Shown here: positions 1-6,357 of the stretch, piece after piece | Layout of the letters: every line of letters starts with the position of its first letter | Numbering within the stretch: position 1 is the first letter of the stretch | Translations under genes and position numbers: made by a program | Notes under the pieces: generated by a model | Database searches by the model: none | Seen by the model: only the letters and a program-made list of their open reading frames with translations | Told to the model about the DNA's origin: nothing | Assembly: GCA_947456315.1 (NCBI GenBank) | Contig: CANGRU010000105.1 | Location: 1 to 6,357, forward strand | Direction of reading: 5' to 3' | Length of the DNA: 6,357 nt | Source of the DNA: Beijerinckiaceae bacterium | Lineage (GTDB): Bacteria; Pseudomonadota; Alphaproteobacteria; Rhizobiales; Beijerinckiaceae

Positions 1-636
1 GCTGTGGCTGATATTCGCCAAGCTGAGAGCGACATCGGCCTTCCCGCCACTATCATCGGCACATTTTCCGCCGATGCCGCCGAATTTTCCCGATCACTGG
101 CAAGCCAGCCATGGCTCATACTCGCGGCGATCATCACCATCTATATTGTGCTCGGCGTTCTCTATGAGAGCTTCGCGCATCCTTTCACCATTCTCACCAC
201 TTTGCCGTCCGCAGGCGTTGGCGCTTTGCTGGCATTGTGGATCGGTGGCCATGATCTGTCCGTCGTGGCTTTGATCGGCATTATTCTGCTCATGGGCATT
301 GTGAAGAAAAACGCGATCATGATGATCGACTTTGCGCTTGTGGCCGAACGTGAACAGGGGCTCACGCCGGAAGAGGCGATCATCCGCGCCTGTCTGCTCC
401 GCTTTCGCCCGATCATGATGACCACGCTTGCGGCTTTGTTTGGCGCGCTGCCGCTGGCGCTTGCCTCCGGCATGGGCAGTGAATTGCGCGTGCCGCTCGG
501 CGTCACCATTGTCGGCGGCCTGCTGCTCAGCCAATTACTGACGCTTTACACAACGCCTGTGATCTATCTGGCAATTGACCGTTTCCGTCAGAGCGAGAAA
601 AAATTCAGCCCCAATTGGCAGGAGCCCGTGCCGTGA
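1..636 (+). CDS. mdtB: RND multidrug efflux pump subunit, MdtB-like (C-terminal part, 5' truncated by window)
   Basis: This is the last 211 residues of a resistance-nodulation-division inner-membrane pump, which exports drugs or other amphiphiles by proton antiport in a complex with a periplasmic adaptor and an outer-membrane channel. The reading frame is open from the first base, so the start lies outside the window. Visible are the end of the second periplasmic domain and then TM8-TM12. The TM10 motif GIVKKN has its second Lys (307-309) where AcrB has the proton-relay Lys940. The RFRPIMMT motif supplies Arg (400-402) and Thr (421-423) corresponding to AcrB Arg971 and Thr978. These AcrB equivalents are aligned from memory. 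The fragment resembles the C-terminus of the gene directly downstream, and paired non-identical RND genes are typical of MdtBC/MuxBC heteromeric pumps. Its TGA stop overlaps the next start (GTGA). The RND family is certain; the MdtB assignment rests on the pairing. Confidence 0.9.
   Translation, partial: AVADIRQAESDIGLPATIIGTFSADAAEFSRSLASQPWLILAAIITIYIVLGVLYESFAHPFTILTTLPSAGVGALLALWIGGHDLSVVALIGIILLMGIVKKNAIMMIDFALVAEREQGLTPEEAIIRACLLRFRPIMMTTLAALFGALPLALASGMGSELRVPLGVTIVGGLLLSQLLTLYTTPVIYLAIDRFRQSEKKFSPNWQEPVP
620..624 (+). promoter_or_regulatory. Shine-Dalgarno sequence for the second RND gene
   Basis: AGGAG lies 8 bases before the GTG at 633 and inside the end of the upstream RND gene. 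It fixes the start at GTG 633 rather than the in-frame TTG at 615, which has no comparable site at the right distance. The GTGA overlap (633-636) suggests coupled translation of the two pump subunits. Confidence 0.75.
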
Positions 637-3600
637 GCGCGCTGTCGCAGCGCTTTATCTTCCGCCCGATAGCCACGGCCCTGCTTTGCCTTGGCCTGTT
701 ACTCGGCGGCGCTGTCGCCTGGTTTGCCTTGCCTGTTGCCAGCATGCCCAATGTGGAGTTTCCCACCATCCGCGTCATGGCCTCGCGGCCAGGCGCTGAC
801 CCCTCCACCATGGCCGCCACAGTCGCCGCGCCATTGGAGCGCGCCCTCAGCAATGTTGCGGGCATTGTCGAGATGACATCCTCCTCGACATTGGGCACCA
901 GCGCGATCACCATCCAGTTTGATCTCAATCGCCGCATTGATATGGCCGCGCGCGATGTGCAGGCGGCGATCAATGCGGCCGTGCCTGATCTGCCGGGCGA
1001 CATGCCCAATCTGCCGATCATTCGCAAAGCCAATCCCAATGGCATGCCCGTGCTCATTCTGGCGATGACGTCTGACACGCTGGCACCTGACGCGCTTTAC
1101 GATCTCGCCGACACGATTGTGGCGCAGCGCATGGCGCAAGTGGATGGCGTGGCCGAAGTGCAAGTCAATGGTTCAGAACAGCCCGCCATCCGTGTGCGGC
1201 TTGATCCGGCGCGCATTGCGGCCATGAATCTCTCGCTCGAAGACATTCGCCTCGCACTGGCTGCGGCCAATACATTTTCGCCCACGGGCGGCTTTGACGG
1301 GGAAGCCCGTCTCCTTTCTCTTGCCACCAATGGTCAGCTGAAAACCCCCGAGGATTATGCCGATCTTGTTCTGCGCACACGCGCCAATGCTGTGGTGCGG
1401 CTGGGGGATGTGGCAGACATCATCCGCGGCACCCGCAACACGCGCTCGGCCGGCTGGTTCGATGGCAAGCCCGCGGTGCTCATTCAAGTCACCAAACAGC
1501 CTGACGCCAATGTGATTGAAACCGTCGATGGCGTGAAAGCCATTCTGCCTGCGTTGCGCCAATGGATTCCGCCCGGCGTCACATTCAATGTCATGTCGGA
1601 TCGCACCGTCACCATCCGCGCCACAGTGGCTGATTTGCAAAAGACCCTGCTTGTTTCCATCGCACTGGTCATGGCGACTGTCTTTCTGTTCTTGCGCGAG
1701 CGAACAGCCACACTGGCGGCCGGCATCACCATTCCACTGTCGCTGGCTGGCACCTTCATCCTGATGTGGATGTGCGGTTTTACCATCGACACATTGTCGC
1801 TCATGGCGATCATCATCGCTGTGGGCTTTGTCGTCGATGATGCCATTGTCATGATCGAAAACATCCACCGCAATCGCGACAGCGGCATGGCGCCCGTGCA
1901 AGCCGCGCTGCTGGGCGCGAAACAAATCGGCTTCACCATTATTGCCATCAGCCTATCACTGGTGGCGGCCTTTGTGCCGATGCTGTTCATGTCAGGCGTG
2001 ATTGGCCGCGTGTTCAGAGAGTTTTCACTCACCATGGTCTTTGCCATTGGTGTCTCGACACTTGTCTCGCTGATTGTCACGCCCACCATTTGCGCCCATG
2101 TGCGCGAAAAGCCGCTGACCCTGCCATCCCGATTTGACGCGGCGCTCGCTTGGTTGAAGTCGCTTTATGCCAAAAGCCTCACACCGGCCTTGGCGAGCCC
2201 GGCTGTGTCGATCATCGCTGTGCTGGTCACCACTTTGCTGACTGTGCATCTTTTCCGCACATTGCCGAAAGCTGCCATTCCGCAAGATGACATAGGCCTC
2301 GTCTTTGCATGGACAGAAGCGGCAAGCGATGTCTCCTTCCCGCGCATGCGTGAATTGCAACAGCAGGCCACTGACATTGTGGCGGGGGACACAAGCGTTG
2401 CTTCAACCGCCTCCTTTGTCGGCTCCGGTTTTACGAGCAATACGGGGCGCATGTTTATCAGCCTGAAGCCACCGGGTGAGCGCAAAGACACCACGCAGCA
2501 GGTGATTGATCGCTTGCGCGTTCCCCTCACGGCAATCCCCGGTGTGCGCACCTATCTCTGGCAGATGAGCGATGTGCGCGTGGGCGGGCGGCCCTCGCGC
2601 TCCAATCTGCAATTCACACTATGGGGCGCCAGTTCTGAAGAGATCGATGAATGGACACAAAAGGCGCTCGCGCGTTTGCGCCAGCTCCCCGACATTGTCG
2701 ATGTCTCGAGTGATCGCGACAAAGGCGGCTTGCAAGCCCGTGTGGCCATTGATCGCAACGCCGCCGCGCGCCTTGGCGTGTCGATGACCGATATCAACAA
2801 TGCGCTGTCCAACAGCTACAGCCAGCGCCAGATCTCGACCATCTATGGTGAGCGCAATCAATATAAGGTTGTGTTGGAAGTCGCCGCTGATCGCCAGAAT
2901 GATCCCGGTGATCTGGCGGGTTTGCATGTCGCGGCCAAGAGCGGACAACAGATTCCACTGGCAACGCTGGCCACCATCGAGCGGCGTATGGCGCCGGTTG
3001 CCGTCAACCACACAGGCCTCTTTGCCTCCGCCACCATCAGCTACACCAATGCGCCAAACACCCCTGTCGAGACCGCCAACCGCGCGGTGCAAGAGGCAGT
3101 GCTCTCGCTATATCCGCCCGATTCCATCCGCACCGATTTTTCGGGCGATGCCAAATTTGCCGAGGAGAGCAGCGCAAGTCAGGGCTGGCTGCTTCTGGCA
3201 GCACTGGTCTGCGTCTATCTGATCCTTGGTATTCTGTATGAAAATCTACGCCATCCTTTGACGATTATTTCGACCTTGCCATCAGCCGGTCTGGGCGCCT
3301 TGCTCGCACTCTGGATCACCGGCACAGAGCTGTCGCTGATTGCCTTCATCGGCATGATTTTGCTGATCGGCATTGTGAAGAAAAACGGCATCATGCTGGT
3401 TGATTTTGCGCTCACCGCTCAGCGCGAGCGCGGGCTTGATGCGGCGAGCGCCATGGGGGAAGCCTGTCTCGCGCGCTTCCGCCCCATTCTCATGACAACG
3501 CTGGCGGCCATGTGCGGCGCGCTGCCTTTGCTCTTTGCCGATGGGCCGGGCGCTGAAATGCGCCGCCCCTTGGGCATTACCATTGTTGCGGGACTGGCCC

Positions 3601-3680
3601 TGTCCCAACTCATCACCATTTATACCACGCCGGTGATTTACGTGGCGCTTGATCGCTTGCGCCGGAGCAAAAGCGCATGA
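633..3680 (+). CDS. mdtC: RND multidrug efflux pump subunit, MdtC-like, complete
   Basis: A full-length RND permease of 1015 residues (E. coli MdtC is about 1025), acting in the inner membrane as a proton-driven exporter. The N-terminal FRPIAT motif and TM1 (about 11-32) lead into the first periplasmic domain, which carries the MdtC-like stretches EMTSSS and [13 protein letters not shown]2-TM6 start near residue 339. TM4 has the Asp pair D402-D403 in GFVVDDAIV (AcrB D407/D408). A second periplasmic domain follows TM7 (about 520-540), and TM8 starts near 851. TM10 has K917 in IVKKN, and R948 and T955 lie in RFRPILMT, so the proton relay looks complete. No break or frameshift is seen. Start GTG 633 is chosen from the AGGAG site and the 4-base overlap with the upstream pump gene. 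The gene likely forms a heterotrimeric pump with its upstream partner, as MdtB and MdtC do in E. coli. The substrate cannot be read from the sequence. Confidence 0.93.
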   Translation: MSALSQRFIFRPIATALLCLGLLLGGAVAWFALPVASMPNVEFPTIRVMASRPGADPSTMAATVAAPLERALSNVAGIVEMTSSSTLGTSAITIQFDLNRRIDMAARDVQAAINAAVPDLPGDMPNLPIIRKANPNGMPVLILAMTSDTLAPDALYDLADTIVAQRMAQVDGVAEVQVNGSEQPAIRVRLDPARIAAMNLSLEDIRLALAAANTFSPTGGFDGEARLLSLATNGQLKTPEDYADLVLRTRANAVVRLGDVADIIRGTRNTRSAGWFDGKPAVLIQVTKQPDANVIETVDGVKAILPALRQWIPPGVTFNVMSDRTVTIRATVADLQKTLLVSIALVMATVFLFLRERTATLAAGITIPLSLAGTFILMWMCGFTIDTLSLMAIIIAVGFVVDDAIVMIENIHRNRDSGMAPVQAALLGAKQIGFTIIAISLSLVAAFVPMLFMSGVIGRVFREFSLTMVFAIGVSTLVSLIVTPTICAHVREKPLTLPSRFDAALAWLKSLYAKSLTPALASPAVSIIAVLVTTLLTVHLFRTLPKAAIPQDDIGLVFAWTEAASDVSFPRMRELQQQATDIVAGDTSVASTASFVGSGFTSNTGRMFISLKPPGERKDTTQQVIDRLRVPLTAIPGVRTYLWQMSDVRVGGRPSRSNLQFTLWGASSEEIDEWTQKALARLRQLPDIVDVSSDRDKGGLQARVAIDRNAAARLGVSMTDINNALSNSYSQRQISTIYGERNQYKVVLEVAADRQNDPGDLAGLHVAAKSGQQIPLATLATIERRMAPVAVNHTGLFASATISYTNAPNTPVETANRAVQEAVLSLYPPDSIRTDFSGDAKFAEESSASQGWLLLAALVCVYLILGILYENLRHPLTIISTLPSAGLGALLALWITGTELSLIAFIGMILLIGIVKKNGIMLVDFALTAQRERGLDAASAMGEACLARFRPILMTTLAAMCGALPLLFADGPGAEMRRPLGITIVAGLALSQLITIYTTPVIYVALDRLRRSKSA
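3664..3667 (+). promoter_or_regulatory. Shine-Dalgarno sequence for the 42-codon gene
   Basis: GGAG lies 9 bases before ATG 3677, inside the last codons of the MdtC-like gene. It supports translation of the small downstream frame; the ATG immediately after it (3680) would be 12 bases away. Confidence 0.55.
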
Positions 3681-3805
3681 TGACCGTGCTCGCCATTCTC
3701 TTCCCTGTCGGGGCTTTTTTCGCTTTCATCACAGGCGATCTCTTTGTGAGCGGGCTGCTCGCACTGGTATCCGTGATGCTGTGGCGCGCCATGCTCACCC
3801 GTTGA
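3677..3805 (+). CDS. Small hydrophobic membrane protein (42 aa), possible RND pump accessory subunit
   Basis: A 42-codon frame starts with ATG ATG at 3677, its ATG overlapping the TGA of the MdtC-like gene (ATGA), and ends with TGA at 3803-3805, seven bases before the terminator hairpin. A GGAG site lies 9 bases upstream. About 31 of 42 codons end in G or C, as in the neighbouring genes. The product is almost entirely apolar: residues about 4-19 (VLAILFPVGAFFAF) and 22-36 (LFVSGLLALVSVML) could be two short membrane segments or one long bent one. The only charges are Asp21 between them and Arg37 and Arg42 at the end, suggesting a cytoplasmic C-terminus. I do not recognise the family. By analogy only, E. 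coli AcrZ is a 49-residue membrane protein that binds AcrB, so a pump-modulating role is conceivable. It could also be a chance frame, but the overlap, ribosome site and codon use argue against that. Confidence 0.6.
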   Translation: MMTVLAILFPVGAFFAFITGDLFVSGLLALVSVMLWRAMLTR

Positions 3806-3812
3806 CATAAAA

Positions 3813-3838
3813 AAAGCCCGCCGGAACCGGCGGGCTTT
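3813..3838. terminator. Bidirectional intrinsic terminator between convergent operons
   Basis: An 11-bp perfect stem (3813-3823 with 3828-3838, core GCCCGCCG/CGGCGGGC) closes on a GAAC tetraloop. Rightward transcripts then read UUUCUUAUUUU. Leftward transcripts have an uninterrupted run of seven U (complement of 3809-3815), partly in the stem. The hairpin lies 7 bases after the small membrane-protein gene and 24 bases after the permease stop, so it serves both operons, with the better U-tract on the leftward side. Confidence 0.92.
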
Positions 3839-3862
3839 CTTATTTTGGGTGAACCGTCTGAC

Positions 3863-5278
3863 TTAGTGCAGGCCGGTCTTCATTGCTGCGGCTGAGGCAT
3901 CTTCCTGACCGGAGGCATCAGAGCCTGCGCCATTGAAATATGCATTCAGGATCACTGCAACAATTGTGGTGAGCAGAATGCCGGAATCGAGGATCGGCTT
4001 CAGTTCACGCGGCAGCTTGTCGAAAATATTGGGCGCAACCAGCGTCAGCATGCCAACGCCGATACCAATGGCGACAATCATGAGATTGTTGCGATTGGTG
4101 TTGTAATCGACATTCGAAAGAATGCGGATGCCCGTTGCAGACACCATGCCGAACATGACAATGCCTGCACCGCCCAGCACGAAGACCGGAATGGCTGCAA
4201 ACACAGCTGCAAGCTTGGGGATGAGGCCCAACACGATCAGGATCAAACCGCCCGCAATCGCCACCCAACGCGAACGCACGCCCGTCACACCGACAAGGCC
4301 CACATTCTGCGAGAAGGACGTATAGGGGAAGGTGTTGAAAATGCCGCCCAGAATTGTGCCCACGCCATCGGCGCGCAGGCCGCGGGTGAGATCTTCCGAG
4401 GTCAGCTTCTTGCCGGTCATTTCACCCAGCGCCAGGAACATGCCGGTTGATTCAACCATGACCACGATCATGACGATCGACATGGTCACCACCGACCAGA
4501 AGTCGAAAGTCGGCATGCCGAACTGCAGCGGATAGACAAAATCAAACCAGGGTGCGCTAGCAACCGTGGCAAAATTCATCTTGCCGACGATGACCGCAAT
4601 CGCACCACCAAAGATGATGCCGAGCAGCACAGCGATATTGGCAAAGAAGCCTTTTGCGAATTTGGCAATCAGCAGAATGGCCACCAGCACGGCCAGAGCA
4701 ATGCCCATATTGTCGAGCTGACCGAAGGCCGGATTGGGGAAATCACCCATCACGCCATCCAGCGGCTTTTTGATCGTGGCAAAACCACCACCAAACCAGC
4801 CAATGCCGATGCGCATCAGGGTAATGCCGATCACCGTGATGATCGTGCCGGTCACCACCGGCGGGAAGAAGCGCAGCAAGCGCCCGATCAGCGGCGAGAC
4901 GAGTGCAGCAAACAGACCGGCTGCAATCACCGAGCCGTAGATTTGCAAGAGAATGGCATTGGGCGTCATGCCCGCACCCTTGCCTGCGCCTATCATGGCG
5001 AGCATGGGAGCCACAGAGGCGAAGGTCACGCCCATCATGACGGGCAGACGAATGCCGACACCACCAAAACCAAACGCCTGCACAAGGGTCGCAAGACCGC
5101 AGGCAAACAGATCGGCATTGATGAGCATTGTGCGCTGTTCTGGAGACAGACCAAGTGCGCCCGAGATGATCAGCGGGACGGCCACAGCCCCCGCATACAT
5201 GACAAGCACATGCTGAATGCCAAGTGCCGCTAGTCGCGGCGCTGGCAGAATTTCGTCAACTGCATGCGGGTCAGACAT
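3863..5278 (-). CDS. uacT: NCS2/NAT family proton:urate symporter, UacT (YgfU)-like
   Basis: A 471-residue nucleobase permease of the NCS2 (nucleobase-ascorbate transporter) family, with about 14 membrane segments expected in the inner membrane. It probably imports uric acid, and perhaps xanthine, with protons. The family signature is at residues 324-333 (QNVGLVGVTG). Residues shown in the literature to be essential in E. coli YgfU have counterparts here: H23 (His37), T85 in GVTFAS (Thr100, which sets urate over xanthine), E276 (Glu270), D304 (Asp298), and Q324-N325 (Gln318-Asn319). S277, M280, V326 and S432 also match Ser271, Met274, Val320 and Ser426 at a constant offset of six. One difference is G333 where YgfU has Arg327. 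The equivalents are from memory, not a computed alignment. An AGGGGG ribosome site lies just before the ATG. The gene follows uraD by 56 bases, which supports urate as substrate. The last 20 or so residues are Ala/Ser-rich and probably disordered. Confidence 0.88.
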   Translation of the reverse strand: MSDPHAVDEILPAPRLAALGIQHVLVMYAGAVAVPLIISGALGLSPEQRTMLINADLFACGLATLVQAFGFGGVGIRLPVMMGVTFASVAPMLAMIGAGKGAGMTPNAILLQIYGSVIAAGLFAALVSPLIGRLLRFFPPVVTGTIITVIGITLMRIGIGWFGGGFATIKKPLDGVMGDFPNPAFGQLDNMGIALAVLVAILLIAKFAKGFFANIAVLLGIIFGGAIAVIVGKMNFATVASAPWFDFVYPLQFGMPTFDFWSVVTMSIVMIVVMVESTGMFLALGEMTGKKLTSEDLTRGLRADGVGTILGGIFNTFPYTSFSQNVGLVGVTGVRSRWVAIAGGLILIVLGLIPKLAAVFAAIPVFVLGGAGIVMFGMVSATGIRILSNVDYNTNRNNLMIVAIGIGVGMLTLVAPNIFDKLPRELKPILDSGILLTTIVAVILNAYFNGAGSDASGQEDASAAAMKTGLH

Positions 5279-5282
5279 AATA

Positions 5283-5289
5283 CCCCCTC
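5283..5289 (-). promoter_or_regulatory. Shine-Dalgarno sequence for the urate permease
   Basis: On the minus strand GAGGGGG lies four bases before ATG 5278 (about 6-7 bases from the AGGG core). It fixes the permease start and shows that the gene can be translated independently of uraD. Confidence 0.7.
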
Positions 5290-5299
5290 TTTTTGTTTT

Positions 5300-5343
5300 G
5301 GTCGCCGAGGCGACCCTTTACACCTCCAGCCGCTTCAGGCTGG
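5300..5343 (-). other. Two short inverted repeats between uraD and the permease gene
   Basis: One inverted repeat is GGTCGCC/GGCGACC (5300-5306 with 5309-5315). The second is CCAGCC/GGCTGG (5326-5331 with 5338-5343) and spans the uraD stop codon. Neither is followed by a U-run on the minus strand; an A-rich stretch comes next. They therefore do not look like terminators. They could be mRNA-processing or stability elements that set permease expression relative to uraD, or may mean nothing. Confidence 0.35.
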
Positions 5344-5844
5344 CAAGCGATCCTTCAATCGCAGAAGGGCGATGCGCTCGATTTGCGTCAAAGCCTCCTG
5401 GAATTCCGTTTCAACATCATGCGCAATGCGGCGCTCAAAAGCAGCCAGGATCGCGTCTTTTCCGGCACCCTTCACCGCCATGATGAAAGGAAAGCCAAAG
5501 CGCGCCTTATAGGCGTCATTCAGCCTTGTGAACTTGGCCAGCTCTTCAGGTGTCAAAGTGTCGAGCCCCGCCGAGCCCTGCTCTTTGGTGGAATCGGCTG
5601 TGAGCTCTTTGGCCAACGCAAGACGGCCTGCCAAATCAGGATGCGCATTGATGAGCGCGAGTTTTTCATCGCGGGTCATCTGCCGCATCACGGCCACCAG
5701 TGCCGCATGCAAACCATCGGCGCGATCTTGCGCTGCTCCTAAACCTTGCTGATGCGCGCGCCGCGCAATCTGCGGCGTGTGTTCAAAAATGTCACCGAAG
5801 GCGGCAACGAAATCGTCTTCACCCATGCGCGAGGGCTGCATCAT
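5335..5844 (-). CDS. uraD: 2-oxo-4-hydroxy-4-carboxy-5-ureidoimidazoline (OHCU) decarboxylase
   Basis: This enzyme converts OHCU to S-allantoin plus CO2, the last step from urate to allantoin, in the cytoplasm. With the start at ATG 5844 the product is 169 residues, the usual size for the family. Family landmarks are the catalytic-type His68 in INAHPDL, the S85-x-x-E88-Q89 element ([10 protein letters not shown]), whose Glu is the other expected catalytic residue, and FGFPF at 116-120. The frame is open further upstream to ATG 5871, but ATG 5844 overlaps the uraH stop as ATGA, the usual sign of coupling, and removes nine residues unlike the family. A second ATG follows immediately (5841). A ribosome site is weak (GGGG at 5848-5851), consistent with reliance on uraH translation. 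It lies between uraH and the urate permease. Confidence 0.95.
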   Translation of the reverse strand: MMQPSRMGEDDFVAAFGDIFEHTPQIARRAHQQGLGAAQDRADGLHAALVAVMRQMTRDEKLALINAHPDLAGRLALAKELTADSTKEQGSAGLDTLTPEELAKFTRLNDAYKARFGFPFIMAVKGAGKDAILAAFERRIAHDVETEFQEALTQIERIALLRLKDRLPA

Positions 5845-6197
5845 GATCCCCGATAGGTTGAATAAGCCCAAGGCGAAACCAGCAAAGGCACATGATAATG
5901 ACCATCGGCTTCGCGCATCACAAACCTGATCGGCACGATGTCGAGGAAACTGGTCTCTGCATCACTGTCACCAATGGCTTTGAAATAATCGATGACATAA
6001 AAGCGCAACTCATATGTGCCGGTTGCATAATCATCGCCGATCAGCAGCGGCGCATCCGTGCGTCCATCTGAATTGGTGGTGACGCTTTTGACGAGCACCG
6101 CTTGTCCCTGCGCATCCATGCGCATGAGGTCGGCGCGCATACCAGGCGCTGGCTTTCCACGTTTGATATCGAGCACATGCGTCGAAAGGCGTCCCAT
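5841..6197 (-). CDS. uraH: 5-hydroxyisourate hydrolase (transthyretin-like)
   Basis: HIUase hydrolyses 5-hydroxyisourate to OHCU, the substrate of the next enzyme, UraD. With ATG 6197 the product is 118 residues and begins [10 protein letters not shown], as family members do. Active-site features are His7 (STHVLD), Arg46 (DGRTD), His102 (YHVPLL) and the C-terminal tetrapeptide YRGS at 115-118, diagnostic of HIUases against true transthyretins. There is no signal peptide, so it should be cytoplasmic, unlike periplasmic E. coli HiuH. The frame stays open to ATG 6281, which would add 28 residues. I prefer 6197 because it has a GGGAGAGAG site at 6204-6212, the extra codons are less GC-rich at third positions and include AGA, and a promoter-like sequence lies in that stretch. 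ATG 6281 also has a purine-rich site, so a longer form is not excluded. The stop overlaps the uraD start. Confidence 0.93.
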   Translation of the reverse strand: MGRLSTHVLDIKRGKPAPGMRADLMRMDAQGQAVLVKSVTTNSDGRTDAPLLIGDDYATGTYELRFYVIDYFKAIGDSDAETSFLDIVPIRFVMREADGHYHVPLLVSPWAYSTYRGS

Positions 6198-6203
6198 TGG
6201 AAT

Positions 6204-6212
6204 CTCTCTCCC
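6204..6212 (-). promoter_or_regulatory. Shine-Dalgarno sequence for uraH
   Basis: On the minus strand GGGAGAGAG lies 6 to 10 bases before ATG 6197, depending on which GAG core pairs. It is the main sequence support for the 118-residue form of uraH. Confidence 0.6.
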
Positions 6213-6214
6213 GT

Positions 6215-6238
6215 TTGGGAAATCATAATCTTTGCCAA
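6215..6238 (-). promoter_or_regulatory. Imperfect palindrome, candidate operator before uraH
   Basis: Read on the minus strand, TTGGCAAA and TTTCCCAA form inverted arms that match at 7 of 8 positions around an 8-base spacer. The repeat covers the proposed -10 element, where a dimeric repressor would block transcription. Purine and urate operons are often controlled by ligand-responsive MarR- or GntR-type dimers, but no regulator gene is in this window, so the binding protein is unknown. Confidence 0.35.
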
Positions 6239-6253
6239 TCAAGGCATTGTCAA
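6225..6253 (-). promoter_or_regulatory. Candidate sigma-70 promoter for uraH-uraD-uacT
   Basis: On the minus strand a perfect -35 box TTGACA (6248-6253) is followed after 17 bases by GATTAT (6225-6230, four of six consensus bases). A closer -10 match, TATGAT (6222-6227), sits at a less favourable 20-base spacing. Transcription would start about 20 bases before ATG 6197, with the GGGAGAGAG site in the leader. It would start downstream of ATG 6281, favouring the shorter UraH. Confidence 0.45.
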
Positions 6254-6311
6254 AAAAGGATTGAAACTGCTCAAGGCCCATTCAGGCCAATCCCTCCCCC
6301 AGTCTTTGGTC

Positions 6312-6357
6312 TTAAGGGTAGAGGGCGGCCTGTTTGGCGAGATAAGTCCGCACATCA
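6312..6357 (-). CDS. C-terminal end of an unidentified upstream gene (partial)
   Basis: On the minus strand an open frame enters from the window edge and encodes DVRTYLAKQAALYP before a TAA at 6312-6314. Thirteen of its 14 sense codons look ordinary for the region. It ends 114 bases before the preferred uraH start and lies on the same strand, so it may be another purine-catabolic gene such as an allantoinase or a urate oxidase. Fourteen residues are too few to name a family, and it could be a chance open stretch. Confidence 0.4.
   Translation of the reverse strand, partial: DVRTYLAKQAALYP

Noticed and set aside
94..534. 146-codon open frame on the minus strand opposite the first pump
   Set aside because: It is a shadow of conserved membrane-protein coding sequence, with a composition unlike a real protein.
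615..632. TTG at 615 as the start of the second RND gene, adding six residues
   Set aside because: GTG 633 has AGGAG at an 8-base spacing and a GTGA overlap, and its product starts like other MdtC proteins. TTG 615 has no ribosome site.
1173..1925. 250-codon open frame on the minus strand within the MdtC-like gene
   Set aside because: It is antisense to a well-conserved pump gene. Its product is His/Asp/Gln-rich low-complexity sequence, as expected from reversed GC-rich codons, with no recognisable domain.
4943..5233. 96-codon plus-strand frame opposite the permease
   Set aside because: His/Gly/Lys-rich product antisense to conserved membrane segments; a shadow frame.
5300..5315. Hairpin after uraD as an intrinsic terminator
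   Set aside because: On the minus strand it is followed by an A-rich stretch, not a U-run, and the permease gene with its own ribosome site follows at once.
5293..5742. 149-codon plus-strand frame opposite uraD
   Set aside because: It is antisense to an unambiguous OHCU decarboxylase and shows no domain or credible ribosome site.
5845..5871. ATG 5871 as the start of uraD
   Set aside because: It would overlap uraH by 31 bases and add nine residues unlike the family. ATG 5844 has the ATGA coupling overlap.
1..6357. CRISPR array, tRNA or mobile-element ends
   Set aside because: No regularly spaced direct repeats, tRNA-like cloverleaf, transposase frame or terminal inverted repeats were seen.

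Overview
The window looks like a stretch of chromosome from a Gram-negative bacterium, most likely an alphaproteobacterium. That placement is an inference from the gene types, the GC-rich codon third positions and the very tight gene packing; no rRNA or other taxonomic marker is present. Two convergent operons meet at one shared hairpin terminator near position 3825. No tRNA, rRNA, insertion sequence, phage gene or CRISPR array was seen, and no stretch longer than about 120 bases lacks a gene.

Plus strand, 1-3805: the end of a multidrug-efflux operon of the MdtABC/MuxABC type. It holds the C-terminal 211 residues of a first RND inner-membrane pump (MdtB-like), then a complete second RND pump (MdtC-like, 1015 residues from a GTG start at 633). 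Last comes a 42-codon gene for a very hydrophobic small protein (3677-3805) that is easily missed. Each junction is a 4-base start/stop overlap (GTGA, then ATGA) preceded by a Shine-Dalgarno sequence, so the three genes look translationally coupled. The periplasmic adaptor would be expected upstream, outside the window.

Minus strand, 6357-3863: a urate (purine) degradation operon. Reading from the right there are the last 14 codons of an unidentified upstream gene, then uraH (5-hydroxyisourate hydrolase), uraD (OHCU decarboxylase), and a NCS2/NAT-family permease whose key residues match the E. coli uric acid transporter UacT (YgfU). uraH and uraD overlap by ATGA. UacT would import urate, a urate oxidase not seen here would give 5-hydroxyisourate, UraH would hydrolyse it to OHCU, and UraD would decarboxylate OHCU to S-allantoin. 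Just before uraH there is a candidate sigma-70 promoter overlapped by an imperfect palindrome, a plausible operator.

The points most worth a second look are the small membrane protein coupled to the RND pump, the promoter/operator and double start of uraH, and the permease's selectivity-residue pattern.
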